Of a stretch of 64,000 bases of DNA, positions 55,147-64,000 are shown in pieces. The stretch's first letter is position 1. The number at the start of each line of letters is the position of its first letter. Both the position numbers and the translations under genes were made by a program. The stretch is from Macrobrachium rosenbergii (Eukaryota; Arthropoda; Malacostraca; Decapoda; Palaemonidae), in NCBI RefSeq assembly GCF_040412425.1, contig NC_089781.1, positions 50,353,727 to 50,417,726 on the forward strand. The letters run 5' to 3'. Under the pieces are notes generated by a model. That model worked only from the letters and a program-made list of their open reading frames with translations. It searched no databases and was not told the origin of the DNA.

Positions 55147-56800
55147 TTGATATTTTGATGTTGAGGTGATGGCCTGAATAAAAATGGACATAAGTTGTTG
55201 GTTGGTTTCCTATAAATACCGAATTTACATTGAAATGGTTCTCTATGTATTAAAACATCTAAGAAAGGGAGGCAATTGTCTTTTTCTAATTCTAACATAA
55301 ACTTAATGGATGGTACCTGGTTATTCAAATTCATCAATACCAGCAGGCAAAACAGCTAAAATATCGTCAACATACCCATACCACTTTAAAGGAGTATAAA
55401 TGATATTAGGTATATATCATTTTTCAAAGAATTCCATGTACAAGTTTGAGAGGAGTGGGGATAAAGGGTTGCCCATTGCCATAACAAATATTTGTTGGTA
55501 AAATGCACCATTGAATATAAACTTACAATCACAAATGCACAAACTAGTGAGAGAAATGATATGACTTACAGGTAGAGGTAATTTGTGATGGATTAATTCA
55601 TTACTAAGATACTCTAAAATGGAATCTATAGGGACTTTAGTAAAAAGGGAACAAACATCAAAACTAACAAATCTATCAGTGGGGCAAAAAGTGATTTTGT
55701 TTAATTTATCAACTAAATCTAGACTATTATATACGTGAGAATCTGAGATTGTTCCAAGTAACGGAGACAAGAGTTTGGTAATATATTTCGAAAGTTTATA
55801 TGATATTGAGCAAACAGCATTGATAATAGGCCGCATAGGATTGTTTTCTTTGTGTGTTTTTACTAATCCGCACAAGTAAGGTAACGAGGGAAATTTTACC
55901 GACAACTGACATATTAGTTCTTTTTTATCTTAAAGGATTTTTTTACTGTGTTGAAACTTTTTATGACTTGATCAAGGGGATTTTTTGTTAGTTTTTTTTT
56001 TTTTTTTAGTTTTTTGTATGTCGTATCATCATCCAGTAGGGCTTGCATATGTGATATGTAGTCAACTTTATCTAAAATTACAATACTATTCGATTTATCA
56101 GCTTTTGTAATGTGGATTGTATTGTCTTTTTTAAGGTCGGTCAAGCTTTTCTTATACCGAGCAGGGAAACTGCTTTCATGCCTAACATTCGCAGCTCCAT
56201 AAATGATACCTTTAACTATATCAATTTGATTCTGAGGAATATCACAATGTTTTTCAAATACACATAGGGACGACGCGATCGTTAAAGCCGAGGGTCTGTT
56301 AGATACAAAGAAGGATAAACCATATCCGAGCGCACTCACAACATTTTCACTTATTTGTTTACTTGATAAATTTATAACAGAGTCATTGCGTGCACTATTA
56401 GTCCAGTCACTGCTATCAATAAGATTTTTTAGTTTTCTGTCCAGTTTTCTTGTTAGGGCATCTGTAGTCCTACGAAGTTTTCCATAAATTTCTTGACGCA
56501 GGGAGTCCTTCCAATTATCCGGGATAGAATGATTAAATGAAATTCTGGCTTTTTCTAGTTCCTTAAATTTTTCTTTTTCCTCTTGCTCTGCGGCTGCTAT
56601 GTGGCGTTTTAACATCATGGCACTGAATTTGTTGAATGGGTGATTGTCATATCTTCTTAAACGGCGTGGTAGCAAGGATTTAGGGAGCACTTGTTCAGAC
56701 AGACACTTCTTCAGGAACTTTAGTTGAATTCTGGTCGAATGCGCAGCTGAAAAATGTTCATCTTGCAAAAAGTTATTATTGTTTACAAAAAAAAATAAGA
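55147..56800 (-). pseudogene. PLE-1 reverse transcriptase with N-terminal domain, one frameshift
   Basis: The N-terminal part (55914-56768) has FSAAHSTRIQLKFLKKCL, LKRHIAAAEQEEKEKFKELE (helical), ALGYGLSFFVSNRP, and the PLE signature ITKADKSNSIVILDKVDY. After a 1-nt shift near 55912 the RT core continues (55417-55905): PYLCGLVKTHKENNPMRPII, SYKLSKYITKLLSPLLG, FVSFDVCSLFTKVPIDSI, FYQQIFVMAMGNPLSPLLSN and then WYGYVDDILAVL, with the catalytic YVDD at 55363-55374. The thumb LPFLDVLIHREPFQCKFGIY is cut by DIRS-D at about 55147. The upstream frame lacks an ATG at 56768 (TTG there), and coding similarity extends a little further to NNNNFL. Confidence 0.92.
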
Positions 56801-57120
56801 GAATTATTGTTGTACTAAAAAAAAAAAAATTTTTTTAGGTGGTCCGTCACGAACCTGTATAATCTTTTAATTGTCCTGTCCCTGCTCCTGAACGGTTGAT
56901 CCTAATCCTTTGTAAAAACCTCTTAAATATTTAATCCTGTTTTGGCAGTTCTACTAATCCTTCAATTGTGTTGGATTCCAGGTACATAATCCCCATCTGT
57001 CATTTATATGAGCTTTCTTTGTAAACATACTTTTATATTTCTTCTGTCTGCTAAGTAAAGGACTAGCGTCGAAAGGCCTCGCAGCACTCCAATGTTTCCG
57101 TTTCCTTCGTGGATTTTATC
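56762..57120 (-). repeat. PLE-1 right terminal inverted repeat
   Basis: Inverted counterpart of 47110-47486, including 5' untranslated sequence and the first codons. It also contains GGACTAGCGTCGAAAGGCCT (57059-57078), for which I could not identify a complete hammerhead ribozyme core. Confidence 0.88.
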
Positions 57121-57182
57121 TTTATATATTCATCACGTTCCATATTTTCATGATTCAGTTATACATACAGTATATATATATA

Positions 57183-57532
57183 TTGTTAACCCCGTATTCA
57201 GTTCTCACAACCAGCGCGGACTCATGCATTTGCTGGGTTTCTCTGTTGAACATAACTACCCATTAATCATGGAAAATTCGCCCATTCGCGGTATTTTTCA
57301 CTGAGAAATATTCACTAATTACTGTATTTTCATATAATTTTCAAGAAAAATGCACTTTTTGTAATAAAACTATTAAAACACTCAGGTGTAAGCATTTTTA
57401 CAGGATTTTTCTTGTGTTTAAACTATTAAAATGGGCAGTTCTAAGTGTTTTTAGAGGGGTTTTAAGTATTCACGGATTTTAGCTATTCATGGGAGGGTGT
57501 GGTATGCATCCCCATGAATATGGGGTTCACTG
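57183..57532. mobile_element. Probable pogo-type MITE (~350 bp)
   Basis: The right end, read inward, is CAGTGAACCCCATATTCATG, a sequence style typical of pogo/Tigger termini. The left end has TTAACCCCGTATTCAGTTCT at about 57184, similar over 12-13 bases. Between them is AT-rich non-coding DNA with GAAAATTCGCCCATTCGCGG. TA-rich DNA flanks both sides. The left end is imperfect, so the call is tentative. Confidence 0.45.
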
Positions 57533-57537
57533 TGTAA

Positions 57538-57540
<3 letters not shown>

Positions 57541-57613
<73 letters not shown>
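57541..57613. repeat. (TA)n microsatellite (target of the pogo-like element)
   Basis: A pure TA run up to the first base of the pogo-like element. The run resumes at 61365 directly after the element. Confidence 0.97.
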
Positions 57614-57616
<3 letters not shown>

Positions 57617-58129
57617 GTTCCCATCACTAATCCGGCAATCAGTAGTCGGAACAATCAGTAATCCGCACAAATTTGAGCCAGAGTAATTTCCAATGTTTCA
57701 TTTACTAATTTTCAAATTTCCCGGTTGCTGCGCTAAGATGGTACTCTTGTTTTTCCCCACAGTCGAGCAGCTTCAATTTGGTGGCGCAGTGTGCTGCATC
57801 AACAAACTGGTAGCCTAGCCTACATTATACTGAACTCTATTCACATATTAACAGTATTATACAAACATCAACATAACAAATGTGCATCTTTTTCATGGAT
57901 CTTTTAAAAGTTATGCTTTACTACATTGTTTCCAATTGTATTATAAATTATTATCAATGTTTTGTTTTTTGAATCGATATTATCGCGGTGTTTATTTATA
58001 TACAATTTAACTAAATTCAAAGCGCTTTTCTTGCTTCTAGCTAGCGTAAATGAATATGGATACTTTATTTATTTGGGACACGGATATTTTTCGTTATACG
58101 AGGTATTTTTAAGTCGAAATATAACTTAA

Positions 58130-60321
58130 CCCTTAAACGCCTATTGGATGTATCATGCGCCGACTAAAATTGTCTGTTGGGTGCCAAGTGGACGTACATG
58201 CACGCCGACTACAAAAATTTCAACCTTCGGTCAACTTTGACTCGACCGAAATGGTCGAAAAACGCAATTGTAAGCTAAAACTCTTACATTCTAGTAATAT
58301 TCAATCATGTACCTTCATTTTGCAACAAATTGGAAGTCTCTAGCACAATATTTCGATTTATGGTGAATTTTTTAAAAAAACTTTTTTCTTACGCACAGGC
58401 GGTATAACTCAGCCGAAAATTTCATAAATTCTTTCGTCATTTTGTCGTAATTTTTGCACTGTTCTATATTAGCCGTTACATAAAGTTTTATATATGAAAA
58501 TGTGCGCAATTTCATGTACAATACAGCAAAATACAACCCATAGTTGTAGCTTTTATCAGTTTGGAAATATTTTCATATAAACCACGATAACTGCCAAAAT
58601 TTCAACCTTCGGTCAACTTTGACTTGACCGAAATGGTCAAAAATGCAATTTTAAGCTAAAACTCTTATGATCTAGTAATATTCAATCATTTACCTTCATT
58701 CTGCAACCAATTGGAAGTCTCTAGCACAATATTTTGATTTATGGTGAATTTTGAAAAAACTTTTTCCTTACGTCCGCGCCAGAAATTTTTTCGTCATGTT
58801 GTCGTAATGTTTGCACTGTTTTATATTAGTCGTTACATAAAGTTTTATATATAGAAATGTGCGCAATTTCATGTAGAATACAACAGAAAATAACTCATGG
58901 TTGTAGCTTTTATCAGTTTTGAAATATTTTCATATAAATCACGATAACTGCCAAAATTTCAAGCTTCGGTCAATTTTAACTCGACCGAAAATGGTCAAAA
59001 ACGCAATTATAAGCTAAAACTCTTACATTCTAGTAATATTCAATCATGTACCTTCATTTTGCAACAAACTGGAAGTCTCTAGCACAATTTTTCGATTTAT
59101 GGTGAATTTCTGAAAAAAAATTTTTTCCTTACGTCTGCGCTGCGTAACTCGGCCGAACATCTCAGAAATTCTTTTCGTCATGTTGTCGTAATGTTTGCAT
59201 CGTTTTACATTAGTCGTTACATAAACTTTTATATGTGAAAATGTGTGCAATTTCATGTAGAATACAACAGAAAATAGCTCATGGTTGTAGCTTTTATCAG
59301 TTTTGAAATATTTTCACATAAATCACGATAACTGCCAAAATTTCAACCTTGGTCAACTTTAACTCGACCGAAATGGTCAAAAACGCAATCGTAAGCTAAA
59401 ACTCTTACATTCTAATAATATTCAATCATTTAACTTCATTTTGCAATAACTTGGAAGTCTCAAGCACAATATTTCGATTTATGGTGAATTTTTTAAAAAA
59501 ACATTTTCCTTACGTCTGTGCAGTAACTCGGCCGAACATCTCAGAAATTCTTTTTGTCTCGTTGTCGTAATATTTGCACCGCTTTATATTAGTCGTTACA
59601 TAAAATTTTATATATGAAAATGTGCGCAATTTCATGTACAATACAACAAAAATAAATCATGGTTGTAGCTTTTATCAGTTTTGAAATATTTCCATATAAA
59701 TCACGATAAATAGAAAAATTCGACTTTCAGTCAAATTTAACTTTCGACTGAAATGGTAAAAAACTGCAATTGTAAGCTAAAACACTTACAGTCTAGTAAT
59801 ATTCAATCAATTAGCTTCATTTTTCAACAAACGGGAAGTCTCTAGCACAATATTTCGATTTATGATGAATTTTTGAAAAAAAAAAAATTTTTATGTCCGC
59901 TCGTTACGAATTCATGCATCATTTTGTGATAATATTTTCTCTGTGTTGCTTTGATCGTTTTAAAATTTGTTATATACCAAAATCATCGCAATTTAGCGTA
60001 TAATACAACTAAAAAAAATTAACTCATTATCTTTAACCGTTTTGCTTACAGCGCGATTTGTATACAATTATATACGAGTTTTTTTTTTCGCTGTCATATA
60101 TTCCAATATTTATATATGATAGATATTTTTTTTTCATTTCTGATGGTTGCATACTAAACTTCAGGCAATGACAAAAAAATGAGCCAAAAATGAACTCTTA
60201 ATCTTAAAAACTAAGCGTGCTGTGATTTTTGAAAAAACTTTTTTCCGCTTCGGCGCTAACTCACCGAACGCCGCCGGCATACGGGAGACGTTTTTGTAAA
60301 TAGGGTTTCGGCATTAAAGGG
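58130..60321. mobile_element. Non-autonomous piggyBac-like element B
   Basis: Flanked by TTAA on both sides (58126-58129 and 60322-60325). The left end is CCCTTAAACGCC and the right end, read inward, CCCTTTAATGCC (10 of 12 match). The related pogo copy at 8215-9301 has a single TTAA (8856-8859) in the matching context (ATATTTAAGTTTATTTCGAC against GTATTTAAGTTATATTTCGAC minus one base), showing the uninterrupted site. The interior is five ~375-bp tandem units and no transposase, so movement would need an enzyme from elsewhere. Confidence 0.85.
58210..60060. repeat. ~375-bp tandem repeat, five units, inside piggyBac-like element B
   Basis: Units start near 58215, 58597, 58954, 59338 and 59714 (spacings about 382, 357, 384 and 376). 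Each contains AAATTTCAACCTTCGGTCAA, TAAGCTAAAACTCTTACA, AATATTCAATCATTTACCTT, GGAAGTCTCTAGCACAATAT and GTGCGCAATTTCATGTA. The last unit is the most diverged. No coding frame persists. Confidence 0.93.
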
Positions 60322-61364
60322 TTAAATACGTTTCACTGTGAAATTAATTTAGCTATTTTTTTGTTAATATATGACGTTCGTGGGAATCACGGCTGGCCAT
60401 TTTGGGGGCATGTTTGTTTTGGGTAAAAAAAAAAAAATCAAGATTCCGTTCGCTATTTTCTCTTGATTTCATCATAATACGAGCTTTACGTATTTATCTT
60501 TTATCGGCGTGAAAACAGTAGTAATTTGTATTCTTTCATGCCCAGTAGTTTTGATTAAAATACATTCTCTTCAGTTTTATTTACGGTCGAGTTTCATCCA
60601 TGTTGCCGATGCATGATAATTTATAGTCATTAGCAGCTTGAACATTGTTTTCTCAGCTTCAGCTACAACTTACAGCTTTAAGTTACTGTAGCAGTATATT
60701 TCCCTGCCGATCTTTTCTCCAAAGCGAATAAGGTATAGTGTAAAAAATATATCAGTCATATTGTACAGTACTTAATGTCATTTGTAACATAACTACGGTA
60801 ATTTTTATTACGCATTGCGATGGTTGAAATACAAGCAAAACAGTTGTTATCCGATACAATTATTAGCAAAACAACAGTTTCCCGTTAGGTTGTTTATGGC
60901 TGTACGCATTTATGCAAGAGTATAACGTTACTAACAATACTTTTATCATTCTGTTTTGTTTTTTTTTAACTAGCAGATGGAATAAAGAGGTGGAGGAAAA
61001 GAAGTTTTTCTATTGTAAGTTGGTCTCTCTCGCTGCCTGATTGTACCTGCTGCCTATTTATTATCAATTCTAAAAATACTCCTAAATATTTTCGTATCGG
61101 TATTAATTGCTAACCCCATCGTAATCGTGATACTACTGAAATATCGTAAGTCGAAATATCGTAACTCGAGCACTACCTGTATTTGATAACTGTCTTTTCT
61201 TTATTATCCAACTTGTACTGATTTATGGGATATTTTAATTCTAAGATGAGGTGCTTAGCTACTGGGTTTCGTGTATTCTAGCCTAATAAATGGCTAATCC
61301 AGCAAAATGGCTAATCCGGCACCCTCCAGGTCCCAATGATGCCGGATTAGTGATGGTCAACCTG

Positions 61365-61390
61365 TATATATATATATATATATATATATG
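61365..61390. repeat. (TA)n microsatellite between the pogo-like element and PLE-2
   Basis: Continuation of the TA run at 57541-57613 on the other side of the pogo-like element; PLE-2 begins right after it. Confidence 0.95.
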
Positions 61391-61623
61391 AATGTCTTTT
61401 CCTGTAATACTACAGTGTAATAAGAATATAAGAAGGCCCATAAAACACTATTTAAACGTTGAAACCATATATTTCGGGCACTAGCTTCTGTGCCCCTGTT
61501 CACTGGTAGAATATGGACAGGTGGAAAGTTACAATGGTATATATACAAAAACATAAAGGTGTGGCCCTAGGCCTCCGATGTTATGGAGGTGGCGTTTCTT
61601 AAAGAGGAGAATGGCCAAATTCC

Positions 61624-62035
61624 CTAGTGGTTTTTGGCCTCATTAGCTCCCTTTTTTTGGCAATGGATCTGGCATGGTCGCGTTTCCTGGGTCATCTTCT
61701 TCATGAGGGGTTTGAGGATTAAGGTGTCGATGTCATCCGATTTCCAATGTCCTCCTGACAGGTTCATATTGTTGGTTTGATTGATGATAGCAGATTCCAG
61801 CATCCTTCTTTTGTACGGACAGCTACTTTTGAAAACCAACTCCGCCCCACTCCAGTTAATGGCATGCCCTGTATTTCTGATATGTAGGAAAATTCCCGAA
61901 CTCTCCGAGCGTAACGCACTGATCTTTTGTGCTCTGTTATTCTTTGCGAGAGCGATCTACCTGTCTCGCCTACGTAGATGTCCTGACAATTACTACACGG
62001 TATCTTGTAAACTCCGGCTTCTTCCCTTTTGTTAT
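61624..62035 (-). pseudogene. PLE-2a GIY-YIG endonuclease domain, one frameshift
   Basis: Continues from the RT frame as EAGVYKIPCSNCQDIYVGET and GRSLSQRITEHKRSVRYA (61920-62035). The GIY part is GVY, the YIG part YVG, followed by the conserved Arg and a His; the Cys-x2-Cys of the Penelope zinc motif is present. A frameshift near 61890 leads to GHAINWSGAELVFKSSCPYK and RRMLESAIINQT (61624-61839), which includes the catalytic-type Glu (LES), and the protein ends GANEAKNH. Apart from the shift, the domain looks complete. Confidence 0.85.
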
Positions 62036-62879
62036 TTAAGTATACGTTAACGAGCGAACTCCGATGGATTTGGGATAATGGAAAATGAAAGGATTGTTAG
62101 GCCTGAGTTGCTTGGAGGCCTTTTGGATGTTTTCATCGCACGGAAGCTTTATTTTGTTGTTGAAATCTATTTGTCTGTTGTGAGTGGGACCTTTATAGTA
62201 TATTTTATTCGCTTTGTTAATAGCCCTCTCGATAATGTGTGGTGGATATAGCAGTTGCGTTAGGTGTTGGCGGATCGTGTTAAATTCTTTATCCAGGTAC
62301 TCATTTGAACATATCCTAAGTCCTCTGAGGAATAAGTTGCACCCTACCATGATTTTTACGGAGACGTCGTGGTAGCTTAAGAAATGAATGTAGGAGACAG
62401 CGAAGGTGGGTTTTCTATATACTGTAAATGCATACCTGTTCTGTTTTCTTATGATCAGTACATCTAGGAACGGCAGTTTTGAGGTTAGTCCTTTTCCCAT
62501 TAAATTTTATGGTCGGAACTAGCTTAATTTAGCCTATTAAAAATTCATTAAAGTCCCCCAGCTATTGTCCCAGAAAGTAAAGACATCATCTACATTATCT
62601 AAGCCAGATCATATTATGGGGTTTGATAGACGACAAAAGTTCTGTTTCAAATATTCCATGTACAAGTTTGCTAGAAGGGGTGATAGGGGACTTCCCATGC
62701 TACAGCCAAATTTTTGTTTGTAAAAATTACCATTGAAAGAAAACACGTTGTTAGTTACACGGAGGTTGATAAGTTTTAAAGTTTTATCTATGCCAAGAGG
62801 AAAATGGTCTTCATATGGTTGTAACTTCCTCTCTAAGAAAGACAACACGTCGGCAATCGGGACTTTGGTAAATAATGAC
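62036..62879 (-). pseudogene. PLE-2a reverse transcriptase C-terminal half, broken
   Basis: DVLSFLERKLQPYEDHFPLG, FSFNGNFYKQKFGCSMGSPL and SPLLANLYMEYL (62609-62848) form RT motifs upstream of the catalytic box. The box itself reads as a damaged NVDD-like site with a stop near 62600. Then LTSKLPFLDVLIIRKQNRYA and FTVYRKPTFAVSYIHFLSYH (62036-62500), LFLRGLRICSNEYLDKEFN, and LYPPHIIERAINKANKIYYK form the thumb and linker, all typical of Penelope RTs. Confidence 0.88.
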
Positions 62880-64000
62880 TAGGAAATTAAGATTACTCTC
62901 GGGACCAGGTTTTAGAGCGAATGAAACTCCAAGATTTAAAACGGTTTTGATAAACATTTTGCAAAAAACAATTATGACAAGAAAGAGGCATGTCTCAAAG
63001 GCATTTTGCTAAATGTCTTGGAGCAAAATAACAACAAAAATTTGCTCCCGAAAAGATTCCAAAATGCATTAGTTAGTTTAAGGAAAAGGGGGATATCATC
63101 ATCACAAAATCTGACAAAGACGGGAAAATAGTTCTGTTAGACAAGGAGACATACATCATTTAAGTTCAAGAACTTCTAAACGATGCGGAGACCTATGACA
63201 AATTAACGAAAGATCCCACAACAAATATTGCTGCTCAATTTAACAAATCAGTCAGAACCATAGGGGCAATAAAAAGACATAGAATTACTAGAGACATTCA
63301 AGGTAATCAACCCCTCTCTCCCCTATTTTTACGGCCTCCCAAAAACACATAAAGATGGGATTCCTTACGCCCCATAATATCTAGCAGGGCTCTTTCATGT
63401 ACAAATTATCAAAATGGCTCGCAGACTTGTTATCACCCTTTCTAGGAACCTTCCCATCCTCCCACGTCAAACATGCAGAGGATTTCATACAAAAATTTAA
63501 TAGTTTAAACATCCCCTCAAACAACATCAAATTGCTCAGCCTAGACGTCGAGTCATTATTTACCAAAGTCCCCGATTGCGACGTGTTGTCTTTCTTAGAG
63601 AGGAAGTTACAACCATATGAAGACCATTTTCCTCTTGGCATAGATAAAACTTTAAAACTTATCAACCTCTGTGTAACTAACAACGTGTTTTCTTTCAATG
63701 GTAATTTTTACAAACAAAAATTTGACTGTAGCAAACTTGTACATGGAATATTTCGAAACAGAACTTTTGTCGATCTATCAAACCCCATAATATGATCTGG
63801 CTTAGATACGGAGATGATATCTTTACTTTCTGGGACAATAGCTGGGGACTTTAATGAATTTTTTAATAGGCTAAATTCGCTAGTTCCGACCATAAAATTT
63901 AATGGGAAAAGGACGGAAAACTGCCGTTCCTAGATGTACTGATCATAAGAAAACAGAACAGGTATGCATTTACAGTATATAGAAAACCCACCTTCGCTGT
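62880..64000 (+). mobile_element. PLE-2b: plus-strand Penelope-like element, head-to-head with PLE-2a (runs off the window)
   Basis: The same family as PLE-2a in opposite orientation. From 63552 on it repeats the sequence of PLE-2a (reverse of 62879 leftward) at about 95 percent identity by eye, continuing to the window end. Its first 670 bases cover the more N-terminal RT region that PLE-2a lacks. Confidence 0.88.
63080..64000 (+). pseudogene. PLE-2b reverse transcriptase, broken
   Basis: DIIITKSDKDGKIVLLDKET (about 63092) is the PLE KxDKxG motif; then LLNDAETYDKLTKDPTT, YGLPKTHKDG-like sequence in two frames (about 63325), FMYKLSKWLADLLSPFLGTF and LLSLDVESLFTKVP (63397-63570, with the first palm Asp), and LRYGDDIFTFWDNSWG with the catalytic YGDD at 63807-63818. 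A 29-base deletion at about 63732 has removed the MGSPLSPLLAN motif and shifted the frame, so the copy is inactive. Confidence 0.88.

Larger units (their letters stand above)
47110..57120 (-). mobile_element. PLE-1: Penelope-like element with inverted ends, split by DIRS-D
   Basis: The element's own DNA is 47110-48580 plus about 55147-57120. On the minus strand it codes for RT (right part) and a GIY-YIG endonuclease (left part), the EN+ Penelope arrangement. Its ends are inverted copies of one another (47110-47486 and 56762-57120), and the left copy repeats the start of the coding region (NNNNFLQDEH) in the opposite orientation. Inverted flanking copies are known for Penelope elements. The protein frames carry a few shifts and one 6.57-kb DIRS insertion. 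Confidence 0.85.
57614..61364. mobile_element. Pogo/Tigger-like non-autonomous DNA transposon
   Basis: Terminal inverted repeats are CAGGTTCCCATCACTAATCC plus GGCA at the left (57614-57637) and the complement of CAGGTTGACCATCACTAATC plus CGGCA at the right (61340-61364), differing by one substitution and one gap. TA flanks on both sides fit the TA target duplication of Tc1/mariner/pogo transposons, although the surrounding TA microsatellite makes this non-diagnostic. GGATTAG motifs recur near the right end (about 61290-61350), possibly binding sites. Without the piggyBac-like insert the element is about 1.56 kb and has no transposase frame. A second copy lies inverted at 8215-9301. Confidence 0.8.
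61391..62879 (-). mobile_element. PLE-2a: 5'-truncated Penelope-like element, minus strand
   Basis: It holds the last part of RT, the linker and the GIY-YIG domain plus a 3' tail (61391-61620) that ends at a TA microsatellite. It is cut off at 62879 within the codons for SLFTKVP, as expected for a 5'-truncated PLE insertion, and there meets the start of the plus-strand copy PLE-2b. It is a different family from PLE-1. Confidence 0.88.

Noticed and set aside
57055..57120. Hammerhead ribozyme in the PLE-1 terminal repeat
   Set aside because: Such ribozymes are known in some PLEs and a GTCGAAA string is present, but I found no CTGANGA core at a proper distance on either strand in either repeat copy.
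1..64000. tRNA, rRNA or other structured RNA genes
   Set aside because: None seen by eye; no tRNA-like cloverleaf with conserved TTCRANNC boxes and no rRNA core sequence were recognised.

Overview
The window is nuclear DNA from an animal with a very repeat-rich genome, most plausibly a decapod crustacean (shrimp, prawn, crayfish or crab). I infer this from the mix of repeats: several DIRS-like tyrosine-recombinase retrotransposons, EN+ Penelope-like elements with a GIY-YIG domain, long CA/TA/GA microsatellites and a multi-kilobase satellite. No species-diagnostic gene is present. I found no convincing host gene, tRNA, rRNA or CRISPR array. Nearly every base can be assigned to a mobile element or a tandem repeat, and all coding regions are broken copies.

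Layout. 1-503: end of a Penelope-like (PLE) reverse transcriptase fragment and a CA/TA microsatellite. 504-1702: a 1.2-kb dispersed repeat whose second copy lies at 45776-46996. 2500-13097: a satellite of about 46-bp units in three blocks, interrupted by a relic pogo-like DNA transposon (8215-9301) and by an unidentified insertion with a GA microsatellite (10847-11782). 13098-19513: DIRS-1, a nearly complete DIRS-like element. 19690-24540: a decayed Ty3/Gypsy element with domain order gag-protease-integrase-RT-RNase H (Gmr1-like, i.e. integrase before RT). 25754-45601: a four-level nest, in which a non-autonomous piggyBac-like element holds DIRS-A, which holds DIRS-B, which holds DIRS-C. 47110-57120: a PLE with inverted terminal repeats, split by DIRS-D (48581-55146). 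57183-57532: a probable pogo-type MITE. 57614-61364: a pogo/Tigger-like element interrupted by a second non-autonomous piggyBac-like element (58130-60321) filled with ~375-bp tandem repeats. 61391-64000: two head-to-head copies of another PLE.

How the parts work together. All DIRS copies are on the minus strand and share one plan: inverted terminal repeats, an internal complementary region (ICR) equal to the fused ends, a Gag with an N-terminal Cys-rich motif, RT, RNase H, a methyltransferase-like segment and a tyrosine recombinase. Because the window holds several related copies, many insertions have an empty-site counterpart inside the same window. DIRS-1 is the empty site for DIRS-C in DIRS-B and for DIRS-B in DIRS-A. 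The pogo relic at 8.2-9.3 kb is the empty site for the piggyBac-like element at 58.1-60.3 kb. The insertion history can therefore be read from this sequence alone.

Limits. Boundaries come from reading and comparing by eye; identities are estimates, and no database search was possible. Some mosaic stretches (8.2-9.3 kb, 25.9-28.6 kb) may reflect assembly or polishing problems.
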